A stretch of DNA of 55,447 bases from JAZUOT01 sp045604805. Its GTDB lineage: Bacteria; Bacillota; Clostridia; Oscillospirales; Acutalibacteraceae. The translations under genes were made by a program, and so were the position numbers. Under the pieces are notes generated by a model, which had not been told where the DNA came from, ran no database searches, and was given only the letters and a program-made list of their open reading frames with translations. The DNA lies in NCBI GenBank assembly GCA_045604805.1, contig JAZUOT010000044.1, forward strand, positions 1 to 55,447. The letters are read 5' to 3'. Shown here one piece after another: positions 17,737-29,200 of the stretch (positions within the stretch are counted from its first letter, which is position 1; every line of letters begins with the position of its first letter).

Positions 17737-20700
17737 CTATTCAGTGTCAGCCATTTGTTTTTCAGCCATTTGATAAAATAAACCTTTGTTATTCATGAGT
17801 GTTTTGTAATCACCTTCTTCTACTATTCTACCTGAATCCATAACTAAAATCTTATCACAGTTAATTACTGTACTCAGTCTATGCGCAATAATTATTCTAG
17901 TTACACCCAACCTTCCTATACTTTCAGTAACTATATCCTGCGTCCTATTATCCAACGCGCTAGTAGCTTCATCAAAAATAAATACTTTAGGTGAACTCGC
18001 TAGCGCCCTCGCTATGAGTATCCTTTGGCGTTGGCCACCAGACAAAGTCGATCCACCTTCTAATATCGGTGTTTGCAGGCCCATTGGCATCTTTTTTATA
18101 TCTTTATCCAATCCAGCCTTTCTTGCCGCTTCCCAGGCTTCATCTTGAGATAGCTTCATATTTACCCCTGCAATATTGTCAAATATTGATCCGGCCATCA
18201 AGGAACTCTCTTGAAGTACGACGCCCAGCTGCCTTCTTATCGCCCTTTTATCTACTTTATCTAAACTCATACCGTCGTAATTTATCTCACCAAAACTAGG
18301 TCTATTAAAGCCTATCAGTAACTTAACCAAGGTGGATTTCCCTGCTCCAGATGGGCCAACAATACCAACATATTCTCCGGGCTTTATATGAAACGACAAG
18401 CCTTCGATAGTCCTTTTTTCTGCATAGCTATAGCTGAACGTTACATTTTTGAATGTTATGTCACCTGTTATTTCCCCGGGATCTTCCATATTATCTTCAT
18501 ATTCTGGAACATTTTCTAGGAACGGTCTAAGCCTTCCATATATTGGAATAATAAAGTTAACTGTAATGATAGTACCGCATAAATTAAGTACATTTGCAGA
18601 TAAGCTACCAAACGCCGAGTTAAAAGCAACAAATTCACCAACCGTAAGACCTTTATATGTAAGTTTACACATAGTAAAAAATAACACCATTGAAGTAATT
18701 ATTTGAATAGTAGAATTAAAAACCATAGATACATTAGAAACATTTGTTCTCTTTATAGTATATTTAAGAATTTCACCATATATTTTAGTCCAATTGTGAA
18801 ATACCCTTCTCTCAGCTCCTGCTATCTTTACTTTTGGTATTCCTGCAACCCAACCATAAAGCATACCTTGTATCTTATTGTTTAAGTCAATTAGTTTACC
18901 GGAGTATTTTAGCTGCATCTTTGTCAATGACAGACTTGTGATAACTAGTATGGCCACCATGCCGACTCCTATTAGTGAAAGTTGCCAAGAATATGTAAAC
19001 ATCAAAATAAAGTAAGATATTGAAAAAACGCCGGATATGAAAGTATTAACAACTATACTAGAAAGTGCATTTCTTATCTGCGTAATACCGCTGATCTTTC
19101 CCATAACTTCACCAGCAGGCCATTGTTTTATAAATCGTACAGGCAAGTTTATAAGCCTATCCCAAATTCCAGCAGTAAGCTCTACCTCAGACATAGTTTC
19201 GAATCTCATGGAGGCAAACGATTCCGTAAGTCCAAAGCAAAACTGCGTAAATCCTAAAAGCACAAGCAATCCTGCTACATAAATAAGTGAAACATTATCA
19301 GCACTTGGAACTATATCATCTACTATCTGACGAGTCATCATTGGTGTTATTAGATTTAAAAGTCCACCAAATAAACCCAAAAGAATAACGACAACAAAAT
19401 CTTTTTTTGATGCGGTTTCAAATATAAAACTTATAACATCCCATAATTTCATTGGTCTATTCGGTAAAGCTTTATAAAATGTTATAGCATCTTTTTCTAC
19501 GTCTTTTGCAATAGCGTCAGTTACCATCGTAGTTTTGTTGTTTTTAGGATCATACACTTTATACCTAGATGACATGACCTGAATCATCGCAAGAGGTGCT
19601 CTGTCGGATTTTCTAAAACATAACATAGAGCCACCACTTTTTAAATGCCAGTTATTTTCAAGTTTCACAGTTCTATATTGTACACTGGATGCATTAGCGA
19701 TATCGTTTACTATTTCTTCATTTGTTACATTCTCCTCTCTAGCGCTTTTTGGCTCCTTTATTTTTATTTTTTTACTTTTGAAAACTTTGATACAAGCTTT
19801 ATACACTAAATTCGAACTTTTACCTTCTACATTCATGTCATAGAAAGCTTCTCTGGCTTTACCAGAAATAAGTCTTTCGGTCAAATTATAAAAACTTTCC
19901 GAATACTTTTCCTGATCGCGCACAGCCTTGTCTTTCCTGCGCTTACGCTCAGATTTTCTTTCTCTTTGATAGTAAGCTTCTAGTTGAGGCAAAACTCTTG
20001 AATTAAATGCCAATAAATTTTCTAAAGATAAATTCGCACAGAGATTATCAGTGGTAGCAATATCAGCTCTAAATAATTTTGATAAAGTTAATATCCACAT
20101 TAAAATCTCATTTCTAACTGAAGTTTTAATAAAATTATCGAGCAAAGCTTTATCTTCTACTTCATTAAAATATATCGTATCTACTTCCGTCTTTTTATTA
20201 ACCGAAAGTTCTAAATGATAATTAGAACCTTCGACTTCTAACTTGCCCAACGAGAAGAACAACTTTAAATTATCAAAAGGTACAGGAAGCCTGTCTAAAA
20301 CTTCATCATTAGTGTCAGTTTTTATTAAAAATAGATTAACTTCTCCATCCTTCACAAACCACATCCTGTCGGTTTCAAGAAGTGAAACCCGTTCATTTGC
20401 TTTGAGGGAAACAGGTTTTACAAATTCATTTTCTTCAGTTTCTTCTCCAGATGTGTCAGACGAACCATCACCCATATCATAAAATGCCATTATCTTTCCA
20501 AGCAATTTGGAATTATATCTGGACAATTCATCCGGTGTAATTCTATCATAAAGACTTCGTATGAGATCCGCATCAGTCTCAAAAAGACCTGCAAACTCTT
20601 TGAGCCAAGTTAGAATATCTTCCTTTATCTCATCATTTAAAACTTCGCTAAGTTCTTTTTTATCTTCCACATCAGAAAAGCTCAGCGTAAACAGCTCGCT

Positions 20701-22578
20701 TATCTCCTCGGCTACCGCTTCTAATACGTAGAAAAAACCATCTGCAGATTCTTCCATTCCTAAGGAGAAGAATAGTGGAATATCCCCACAAGGAATCGGG
20801 AAACGCTCAACTTGTTTACCATACTCATCCAACTTTTGTACAAATAATTTTACTGCGCCACTTCCAATAGACCAAAGCTTGTCGTTTTCGTGCAAAGAAA
20901 TATGTTCATTCTCCGCCAGAGTAATCTTTGCTATATAAGAACCAATATCTTTTGATGATTTTTCTTCTACAGATTCTTGTAATTCTTTTAATATCTTCTC
21001 TCCCGCTTGTTTTCTAATAGCTGTCTCTTCATCAGATAACTCTTTTTTTACTCTTACTTTTCCTTTTAAGGATATGCCCTTTTTGCTATCATTTTGTGGC
21101 ATACCGCCACCGCCACCGGCCATCTGGAGGAGACTTGCCATATCTAAACCTGGCATACCGCCACCGCCACCACCTGGCATCCCAAAAGGCATACCACCAC
21201 CCATTGGACCTTTCGGTGCCGACGGAGGGCCGCCCATAAGCTGCATCAAACTCGCCATATCCATACCAGGACCACCTGAATTACCATCAGGCATCGGGAA
21301 CGGAGGTGCAGGTTCTTTAGCTGGACTGGTTTCTTGGACAGACATGGAGGTGGCATCCGAACTTTTTTTAGCTGGAAGCTGCTTATCAGGATCTGATAAA
21401 TTGAGCAAACTTTCTAAATTCAAATCTGCCAAAGCATTGTCTTCAGACTTATCAGATAACCCCGATTTTGATTTTAAATCAGCAGATTCTTTTTGCATTT
21501 GTTCCAAAAAAGCAGAAAAATCGAAGTCAGATAAGTCATCACCAAGCTCTGAAGTAGCCGAAGGCGATGTTATATCATTTTCTTCACTTTCTTCAATAGA
21601 CGACAATTCTTCTTGACCCAAATGCATAATTTCAGGAAAATAATATTCCCTTATATTGTGTAAAAGTTCTGGCAAATAATCTAACAAAATATCAAGTGAT
21701 ATATTATTACACATAGCGTTTAATTTAGCTTCGTCAGCATCAAAAGTTCCTGCAAAATCTTCTATCCAATTTATTACATCAGCCTTTAGTTCTGTCTTTA
21801 CAAATTCATTCAATCTTTGCTTATTGCTGACATCATCAAGATACATAAGTTGGAGCTTTACTTCATCAACAGCTTCAATTTGCAACGAATAAATTTGTTT
21901 ATCTATTTGCTGAGCACCCAACGAGAAGAATAATTTATTAGTATAAGTAATCTCACATTTATCTATTATATTAAGGTTTTCATCTAACTTTACTGAAAAA
22001 AATCTAACTTTACCGCTTCTTATGTAGTAAAGTTCATTCATATCAAGTAACAGCTTGGTCTGACCACGGGATAAAGTCATTTCTTTCTTCGAAGATCTCC
22101 TAGGTTTAAAGCAGTGAGATATAACTTTACCTAAGAGATTTGAATTATAATTCAACAGCCCATCTATTGACAAATTTTTCTTTAGATGTTCTACTTTTCT
22201 TTCATTACTATCGAATACCCGAACAAAATTTTCTATCCAAAAAAGTATGTCTTTTTTCAGAGAGTTGTTTATCAGTTCCTCTAACTCACTCTTTTTATCC
22301 GTTTCATTTAGAGAAATAATATTGATTTCTGAATCTTCCTCAGCCTTTATTTTCAATGTGTAAGTATATTCTTCAAATTGCACTACAGCCAAGGAAAAAA
22401 ACACAGGTAAATTACGACTTATCTGTACTTCTTTTAGAATGTTACCAGCATTATCAAGCTGCACAATAGATAAAGTCACTTTTCCACTTTTTAAAGAATA
22501 AAACAAATTACCTTCAGTCAGAAGCGAACTTTCATTCTTTTTTAAGCTAATCTTATTAATAAACTTACTGACTTGCAT
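17737..22578 (-). CDS. NHLM-type ABC transporter, second subunit, four N-terminal repeats
   Basis: A 1613-aa transporter of the NHLM_micro_ABC2 type (TIGR03797-like), which in my memory is normally about 900-1000 aa. The extra length is N-terminal: four copies of a domain of about 150 residues (roughly 8-155, 164-315, 548-700, 722-870), each with an FFSL motif (60, 217, 603, 774) and a Trp/Ile-rich helix. Between copies 2 and 3 lie an acidic linker and a Gly/Met/Pro-rich stretch (430-495). A degenerate peptidase-like region (about 900-1050) precedes the membrane domain (about 1060-1345). The ATPase domain is complete: GPSGAGKST, LSGGQRQR, VFIFDEATSALD and IIAHRLST. It starts 13 nt after the C39 transporter gene, so the two probably work as a pair. 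Confidence 0.9.
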   Translation of the reverse strand: MQVSKFINKISLKKNESSLLTEGNLFYSLKSGKVTLSIVQLDNAGNILKEVQISRNLPVFFSLAVVQFEEYTYTLKIKAEEDSEINIISLNETDKKSELEELINNSLKKDILFWIENFVRVFDSNERKVEHLKKNLSIDGLLNYNSNLLGKVISHCFKPRRSSKKEMTLSRGQTKLLLDMNELYYIRSGKVRFFSVKLDENLNIIDKCEITYTNKLFFSLGAQQIDKQIYSLQIEAVDEVKLQLMYLDDVSNKQRLNEFVKTELKADVINWIEDFAGTFDADEAKLNAMCNNISLDILLDYLPELLHNIREYYFPEIMHLGQEELSSIEESEENDITSPSATSELGDDLSDFDFSAFLEQMQKESADLKSKSGLSDKSEDNALADLNLESLLNLSDPDKQLPAKKSSDATSMSVQETSPAKEPAPPFPMPDGNSGGPGMDMASLMQLMGGPPSAPKGPMGGGMPFGMPGGGGGGMPGLDMASLLQMAGGGGGMPQNDSKKGISLKGKVRVKKELSDEETAIRKQAGEKILKELQESVEEKSSKDIGSYIAKITLAENEHISLHENDKLWSIGSGAVKLFVQKLDEYGKQVERFPIPCGDIPLFFSLGMEESADGFFYVLEAVAEEISELFTLSFSDVEDKKELSEVLNDEIKEDILTWLKEFAGLFETDADLIRSLYDRITPDELSRYNSKLLGKIMAFYDMGDGSSDTSGEETEENEFVKPVSLKANERVSLLETDRMWFVKDGEVNLFLIKTDTNDEVLDRLPVPFDNLKLFFSLGKLEVEGSNYHLELSVNKKTEVDTIYFNEVEDKALLDNFIKTSVRNEILMWILTLSKLFRADIATTDNLCANLSLENLLAFNSRVLPQLEAYYQRERKSERKRRKDKAVRDQEKYSESFYNLTERLISGKAREAFYDMNVEGKSSNLVYKACIKVFKSKKIKIKEPKSAREENVTNEEIVNDIANASSVQYRTVKLENNWHLKSGGSMLCFRKSDRAPLAMIQVMSSRYKVYDPKNNKTTMVTDAIAKDVEKDAITFYKALPNRPMKLWDVISFIFETASKKDFVVVILLGLFGGLLNLITPMMTRQIVDDIVPSADNVSLIYVAGLLVLLGFTQFCFGLTESFASMRFETMSEVELTAGIWDRLINLPVRFIKQWPAGEVMGKISGITQIRNALSSIVVNTFISGVFSISYFILMFTYSWQLSLIGVGMVAILVITSLSLTKMQLKYSGKLIDLNNKIQGMLYGWVAGIPKVKIAGAERRVFHNWTKIYGEILKYTIKRTNVSNVSMVFNSTIQIITSMVLFFTMCKLTYKGLTVGEFVAFNSAFGSLSANVLNLCGTIITVNFIIPIYGRLRPFLENVPEYEDNMEDPGEITGDITFKNVTFSYSYAEKRTIEGLSFHIKPGEYVGIVGPSGAGKSTLVKLLIGFNRPSFGEINYDGMSLDKVDKRAIRRQLGVVLQESSLMAGSIFDNIAGVNMKLSQDEAWEAARKAGLDKDIKKMPMGLQTPILEGGSTLSGGQRQRILIARALASSPKVFIFDEATSALDNRTQDIVTESIGRLGVTRIIIAHRLSTVINCDKILVMDSGRIVEEGDYKTLMNNKGLFYQMAEKQMADTE
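21094..21291 (-). repeat. Gly/Met/Pro-rich linker with duplicated motif
   Basis: Residues 430-495 of the 1613-aa transporter. The motif GMDMASLMQLMGG recurs as GLDMASLLQMAGG about 39 residues later, between poly-Gly and GMP repeats. It resembles the Gly/Met-rich tails of chaperone-type proteins; the role is unknown. Confidence 0.85.
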
Positions 22579-22591
22579 ATGAATTCCCTCT

Positions 22592-24787
22592 TTACTTTGA
22601 ATTCTTGATCAAGCTCAAATATGGTCCTCTACGTTTTTTCATTTGTTCATGTGTTCCTCTTTGAACTATTTCGCCACCGTCCATTACAATTATTTCATCA
22701 CAATTTTTAATAGTACTCAAACGGTGAGCTGCTATAATACACGTACAACCCCTTTGTTTTATATTTTTCATTATCTGATCTTCTGTAACAGGGTCAAGTG
22801 CACTTGTCGCTTCATCCAATATCAAAACACTCGGATCATTAATTAAAGCTCTAGCTATTTCAAGACGTTGTCTTTGGCCGCCACTTAAGTTAGTTGCATC
22901 TTCCTGTAGTATAGTAGCGTAACCTCTTTCTTTACCTGCAATGTCATTATGTATACAAGCATCTTTTGTTGCTTTAAATAATTGACTTTGGTTTATAGTA
23001 TCATCCCACATAGTTATGTTGTCTGTTATAGTATCACTGAACATCGAAATATCTTGATCAACTATAGCTACAGAGTTACTAAAAACATCATGTGGGATTT
23101 GATCCTTAGTCATACCATCGAACTCTATGCTGCCACCCCACGGTTTATATAATCCAGATATAACTTTAACGACAGTACTCTTACCGCTACCAGATGCGCC
23201 AACCAAAGCAACTGTAGAACCAGCCTTAACCTTTAGGCTAAAATCCTTTATGTATGGCTCCTCTAATAGATTATATCCAAACGAAAGATCTTTTACTTCC
23301 ACATCACCATTCAGTTTTGATACATCAAATGACTTTTCTTCTTTACTCAAACGATCCGACTGAACTTTTTCATCTTCGTCAAAATCTACATCCGTTTCAT
23401 ATTTCAGAACGTCGTCTAACCTGAGCATTTCTCCCTGCATTTCTTTTATTTGCATTTCCATCTGAGTCAAGCTTTTCACTGGACCCAAAAAAGTTGCTAA
23501 TAAGGACTGGAATGCTGTTAACGTTCCTAATGTCATAGTACCCTTTATTACTGAATAAGCTCCAAAAGTCAAAACAAAAACATCTGCTAAGCTTTCCACC
23601 AAATTTGGCATCGCATATAATATCTGCGACTTTGCGTTTATCTTTTGCTGTTCTGTTACTTGTTGTGAAAAATACCCCATAAACTTTCTGAAAAAATTAG
23701 CTTCAGAGCTAGTCGCTTTTAGGGTTTCTACTATTCTTAATCCCGAAACGGCAAAACCTGACATTCTACCGCCATATTGAAGCATTTTTTTGTTGGCGAC
23801 CTCAAGCATTTTAGCTGACGAAAAAAAGTATATAAAAATAAATGACGCTAACAACAATGAGAATAACGACAAAATAGTGCTATATTGCAGCATTATAATG
23901 AAGTAAAATATCATAGTTATGATGTTAACTGCATTCGAAGCAAGCTGTCCAGTAAGGAAATCGGCAATAGTGTCACTAGTTGTAATACGACTATTGATAT
24001 CACCTATAAAACGCTGTTGGAAAAAATTAACAGGCAACCTGAGAACATGCCAGAAAAAACCAGAGGAACCTACTAAAGAAAGTTTCATTTTCAATTTCAT
24101 CAAAACACGAGCCTGCACCCAAACTAGTATTCCTTTGATGACAGCTGTAATACCCATAGCCCAAAGTAATGTACTCAAAAAATAAGTCTTACCTGCACAT
24201 AATATGTCATCAATAAATATACTGGTATAAGCTGGAACTATTACCCCTGGAACTATAAGCAAAAGCGCAATAAGAAATATATAAAATATATCCGCCTTAG
24301 AATTTGCCATTCTTCTACCTAAAGAATACCAAATACTGTCTGGGGAACCTCCCTTCTCGAACTCATCCGTTATGTCGAATATGAGTGCTATTCCCGTAAA
24401 AGACTCATCAAATTCGTCCATACGAATTTTCCTACGCCCTTCCGCAGGATCGTTTATATACGCCTTATTACGACCCATGCCTTCCAGAACAACAAAGTGG
24501 TCAAAATTCCAGTGTATTATCATAGGCATTTGGTGTTTCTTCAAGTCTTCAACTTCTAAGCTCTTACCTTGAACTTTTAAACCCATATGTTCCGCTGCTT
24601 TGACTATATTACTAGCGCGCACACCGTCTCTTGAAACACCACATTCCATCCTGAGTTTCTCAAGCGGTACGTATTTTCCAAAATATCCAAGAATCATGCC
24701 CAAACTTGCAGCACCACACTCAGTAGCTTCCATCTGTAAAACTGTTGGCGCATAAACTCGCTTGTATCTACTATTTACAAATATCAT
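22592..24787 (-). CDS. NHLM-type peptidase-containing ABC transporter (C39)
   Basis: A 731-aa transporter of the NHLM_micro_ABC1 type (TIGR03796-like) that should cut double-glycine leaders and export the cargo. The N-terminal C39 peptidase is intact: Gln18 (oxyanion), Cys24 in ATECGAASL, His97 in DHFVVLEG and Asp113 in NDPAEG. The membrane domain spans about 165-450, and the ATPase has GASGSGKST, LSGGQRQR, VLILDEATSALD and IAAHRLST. The start at 24787 has AAAGGGA about 10 nt upstream. It lies between the HlyD-like adaptor and the second ABC gene. The probable substrates are the two leader-bearing proteins in this window (5380-16470 and 49372-51231), as no short precursor gene was found nearby. 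Confidence 0.95.
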   Translation of the reverse strand: MIFVNSRYKRVYAPTVLQMEATECGAASLGMILGYFGKYVPLEKLRMECGVSRDGVRASNIVKAAEHMGLKVQGKSLEVEDLKKHQMPMIIHWNFDHFVVLEGMGRNKAYINDPAEGRRKIRMDEFDESFTGIALIFDITDEFEKGGSPDSIWYSLGRRMANSKADIFYIFLIALLLIVPGVIVPAYTSIFIDDILCAGKTYFLSTLLWAMGITAVIKGILVWVQARVLMKLKMKLSLVGSSGFFWHVLRLPVNFFQQRFIGDINSRITTSDTIADFLTGQLASNAVNIITMIFYFIIMLQYSTILSLFSLLLASFIFIYFFSSAKMLEVANKKMLQYGGRMSGFAVSGLRIVETLKATSSEANFFRKFMGYFSQQVTEQQKINAKSQILYAMPNLVESLADVFVLTFGAYSVIKGTMTLGTLTAFQSLLATFLGPVKSLTQMEMQIKEMQGEMLRLDDVLKYETDVDFDEDEKVQSDRLSKEEKSFDVSKLNGDVEVKDLSFGYNLLEEPYIKDFSLKVKAGSTVALVGASGSGKSTVVKVISGLYKPWGGSIEFDGMTKDQIPHDVFSNSVAIVDQDISMFSDTITDNITMWDDTINQSQLFKATKDACIHNDIAGKERGYATILQEDATNLSGGQRQRLEIARALINDPSVLILDEATSALDPVTEDQIMKNIKQRGCTCIIAAHRLSTIKNCDEIIVMDGGEIVQRGTHEQMKKRRGPYLSLIKNSK

Positions 24788-24841
24788 ATGTCAGGATCCC
24801 TTTCTCTACCCCTTAAAGGAATCAGCAGATGTGGATTTTAT

Positions 24842-26206
24842 TTAAGAAGGTAACAATTTCTTTATAAACGGCATTACAACCTCTACCGGACGTTTACTTT
24901 CTGTTACTATGTCCGCTGTACATGTAGTACCTGCGCTTAACTCTAAAGTCGCACCTTTTTGTGAAGACCATTGGAAACCACTCTTAGTAGTTGGGTCCAT
25001 GCGAATATCAACCCTAACAGCATAAGTAAGAGCGCTGTAAGCCAAAGCTTGGACAACATTTTCGTTATTAAGTTCATTCATTATACTTTGAGAAGTAGAG
25101 GGATAGTCTGCAACTGAACGAACGTTCCCAACTACATAACCAAACTCTTCTTTGCTTATGCCTGATGGATAAATATGAACTTCCATATTTTCGTGCAATT
25201 TCTTAGCGCCATCAGCAGATACATATAAAGCAACATAATCGTGTTTTTCAGGGTCTGATTGAACAATTCTGCAAAAAGTAGAACCCATATCCAGGTAATC
25301 CCCGACTTTATAAGATATTTCAAGTACAGTTCCGCTGACTGGAGCAACAAGGGTACTTTTCTGAATAGTGTAATCAGCTGACTCCAAACTTTTATTGAGA
25401 GTCTCAAGTTGAGTGCGTTTTGTGCTATCAAACTGGGCTTTATAACTTGCAATCTGTTCCTGTATTTGCCTTAATTCCTGTGGATAAAGGTTGTTCATAC
25501 TATTAGCAAGATTTGCCCTATAAACATTCAGCTGAGTCTCGGCTTGTCGTATCTCTGCTGTATACTGTGATATATTAGGATCCATATATACATCTACGTC
25601 TTTTATTCCCTTATCCCTTAAAGAATTTTTATAATCTTGAAGCTGTCTTTTATAACCCTCAACTATCGCTTCCTCTTGTCTTACCTGTCCTTGCATCTCT
25701 AATAAATTTGCGGATATCTCCTGCTGTTTGCTCATATAAGTAAACTCTAAATCCTTTATTTGAGCTGAAAGAGAACTAAATGAGGAATAAACGTCACTTA
25801 CTAAATTCATGCCATCTATGTCATACACACCATCAGGCATACTCTTTATAGAATTAATACTTTCTACTATAGAGTCTCTATCAAAATTATAATCAGTTGT
25901 TGAAAGCCGAGCTATCACTTGACCACTTTCAACTTGAGAACCAACAGTAACATCAATATCAGATATTTTCTGGGTCGTATCAGCATTTACGCTGGTGATT
26001 CCGCTTCCATACATTATGATACCGGTTCCAGTGACTTTTTCAGGAATAGTACCACAAAATCCCCAGATAACTACACCAGTAATCAAAAGTGCGATTGCTA
26101 TCATTGTTATCCACGCCGTTGGCGAAACAACTATTAGCTGTCTATCTAACTGTTCCGGCGAATTTAATTTTTTCAGCGATGCCTCTCTATAAATTGATTT
26201 TGGCAT
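24842..26206 (-). CDS. NHLM-type HlyD-like secretion adaptor
   Basis: A 454-aa membrane-fusion-type protein: one N-terminal membrane anchor (about 32-52), a first half-lipoyl motif (SDIDVTVGSQVESGQVIARL), a long coiled-coil hairpin (about 130-275) and a second half-lipoyl motif (LVAPVSGTVLEISYKVGDYL), then a beta-barrel end. This is the HlyD partner in NHLP/NHLM export loci (TIGR03794-like). It connects the ABC transporters to the cell exterior. A good site (GAGGGGTGA) precedes the ATG at 26206. It is in the middle of the operon, 36 nt after the second surface protein. Confidence 0.92.
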   Translation of the reverse strand: MPKSIYREASLKKLNSPEQLDRQLIVVSPTAWITMIAIALLITGVVIWGFCGTIPEKVTGTGIIMYGSGITSVNADTTQKISDIDVTVGSQVESGQVIARLSTTDYNFDRDSIVESINSIKSMPDGVYDIDGMNLVSDVYSSFSSLSAQIKDLEFTYMSKQQEISANLLEMQGQVRQEEAIVEGYKRQLQDYKNSLRDKGIKDVDVYMDPNISQYTAEIRQAETQLNVYRANLANSMNNLYPQELRQIQEQIASYKAQFDSTKRTQLETLNKSLESADYTIQKSTLVAPVSGTVLEISYKVGDYLDMGSTFCRIVQSDPEKHDYVALYVSADGAKKLHENMEVHIYPSGISKEEFGYVVGNVRSVADYPSTSQSIMNELNNENVVQALAYSALTYAVRVDIRMDPTTKSGFQWSSQKGATLELSAGTTCTADIVTESKRPVEVVMPFIKKLLPS

Positions 26207-26242
26207 TATAGCTCACCCCTCTCATTACAAAACCTTACAATA

Positions 26243-29200
26243 TTAACTAACATCCACTATTTCTTCTAAGTTTATCTTCTCATCGGTGTCTGGGGTAGCT
26301 TTTTTTCGCTTTCTTAACTTTAGTACGATTACTGTGGAAACTGCACCCATAACTAACACGATACCTATAACTATGTATATATAATCTCTGATACTCTTTG
26401 GCTTAGGTGAATTTTCAGATGAAACATCTTCAGCTTGCTGAACATCTTCACTTTGCTGTTCTTGTTCAGATTCTTGAGACAATTCTTGGCCATTAAAGTC
26501 GACCATCATTGTTTCTTCTCCGCCACTGGTTGTGTCTGGCGCCGGCGATTGAGTATTTGCATTAAATGCATCAATAAAACCAAAGCTCGGAACTCCTAGC
26601 AAGCTGCTACCCGAAGTTGCAAAGGGCTGGACTGTGTTGATAGATTCAGAATATGAATCAGAATAAATGATAAAGTGCTTTGTAATTTTTCCAGCATAGT
26701 TATTTTTTCCAGTAATTGTTATTGTACCTGTTCCAGGCTGTGTATTATCCGAATATGTAATTTCATAATCATCTTTGCTTATTATATTGGGTGAACCGTC
26801 TTCTATTATAATGGAAGGCTCTATAGGTTTGCCGTTATATCTCCTACCTACTATATCATCTATGTGTACAGATGATATCAGCCTTTGTTGTATTGTGAAG
26901 GTCATATGGCCTTCAGTTGTCTTATAGTTTTTAGCTTCTATTCTGTAATATACCGTATACGTGCCCGCATCAGTAAACTGAGGATTTTTTAAACTATAAT
27001 TTTTTCCATCTGTACTATAAGTTATTTTCGCTGCATTATCATCTACATTTGTAGTAGAAATATAAATCCCATGTTTATTGCCGTCGTATATTATATTTGA
27101 AGTATCTTCAAGCTTATAGGTTATCATAGCAGGCTTTATTTCTGCAGTAGTAACTCCTTCAGCGTCCTCATAATTTGGAGCTTTTATTGTGTAGTATATA
27201 TTAGTTTTTTCCATAACATCTCTAAATTTAGGATCTTTTATTTCTTTGGTGTGTTCTTTATCCCAGTAATATTTTACTTCAGGTGTCACTGTACTTGATA
27301 TGTTTACCTGCATATTTATAGGATTATAGTTGCCATTATAAGTCGTCTCAAGTTCATAGGCCGCCCAGTTAATTGTGGCTTTGTTGATTTTTATCTTTGA
27401 AACTCCTCGAACAGTCTGATAATCTTCTGCTGTTATTTCATAACCTACCTCATATTCCCCAACTTCGGAAAATTTAGGAGATTCATCCAAGGAATAGTCA
27501 TCTGAATCTTTAAGATTAGTATTATCGGCAACATTCAGTGGATATTTGTACTTAATGTCGGCCTTATACAAAGGTGGATCATTATTATAGGTTGACAAAC
27601 TAACACCGTGGTCAAATCCATCATACGTCTGCTCTATGGAAGTTGCTATATATTTTATATCCTTCGGTGCAATTTTAAATAACTGTTTCCCATAAGTATC
27701 AGCATAATTACCAGCCGGATCTACCATTTTGTAATATACTAAATACTCTCCGACCTCAGTAAACAAGGGGTTGTCAGCTTGATACGGCAAATCCTTTATT
27801 TTGTCTTGGGATATCTCTCCTTCTTTGCTATAGTAATATAATATCTGAGCATCGTTGGGAGACTGTACGCTTATCCTGACAGAATGGATCTCTCCGTCAT
27901 ACTTTTCCTCTGCTACATTTTGCGCTGCATAAACAATTGGTCTTTTAACTACCGAATAAACCAATGTCGCCTGAGTCGACTTGTAGTAAGAATTTTCATC
28001 ATACATGTCAGGATCCTCAAAAGGATTAGAATAACTTGATTGCATCTTTTTATGATTTATTCGGAATTTTATCTTGTATTCTCCAGCTTCAACAAACTGT
28101 GGCTCCACAGTACTCCATTCGGAATAATCTCCCCCATCTTTATTAAAACTATATCCCACAGTAACCTCTTCATTTAACTCAGGTTCCGTTGAAATTATTC
28201 TTAATTCCTGACCCAATCCGTGAGGATAGCCATTATAACTCACCTGTTGATTTAAATTAAACGGTGAATATTTTATAGTTCTATACATTTCGAAAACAAG
28301 TTCCACTGGTTTACTCGCGTAATCTGTAAGGTTTGTCTGATCATAGCTTCCACCATTATACTGTTCTTCAAAAAGCTTAATTTTATATTTACCTTTTTCT
28401 AGTTCCGCAGGCAAAATTACTTCCAAATTTCCATCAGACTTCACAACTTGTTGAATTCTTCCATAATATACCACGGTATCGGTATCGTACTCTGTTATTA
28501 TTGCAGATATGTAAAGATTATTTCTCTTATCCTCTTCGTTCCTAAGGGCCACATCTTTATATGGTATAGTTATCTTTCTGTATTCATCTGTAACTCTCAG
28601 AGGTTTTGTCTTAAGTTCGCTGTATGTTTTGCCAATTTCCTCTTTTCCTTCTTTTTGTTCAACATGTGTTTGTTCGTCATAAAAATTACCTTTCTCATTA
28701 AGAGAAAACGTCAGCTTAGGATCATGCAATGTAAATTTAAAATCATTTCCTTGATACAATTCTACCTTAGCAAACTTTTCAGTAGTAGATAAAGCTTTAG
28801 CTCCTTTAATTGCACTTCCAGTTGTTTCTACACTTCCTGCTGCACTTGTCAATATTACATCTGAAACATCAAAATTCAGAGCTGGCCTAAGTCCACGTAT
28901 ATCTGTCCGTGCTCTTATTGTAACAGATGACGAAGCATATCCTGGACTCAATTCAGAAGATAACAAAACTCCAGTAGAAGATTCGACCGTTCTTATATAC
29001 ATCGTCGATCTTGTCCACCATGAATCGATCCTTTGTCCATCATATGAGATAAAATCACTCTCTGTCCCCAAATCTGTATCGTACCCATCATAAGATAATG
29101 AAAAGCCATATTTATCTGAAAAAGACTCATGAATCGACAATGGAAATAGATATAAATCATTGATCGTAGAACCTAGAGCATATACCTCCTGAGATTGAGG

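Noticed and set aside
21074..21616. 180-aa plus-strand ORF rich in Pro/Gly opposite the 1613-aa transporter
   Set aside because: It is the antisense reading of the Gly/Met/Pro linker codons; it has no RBS and no family resemblance.
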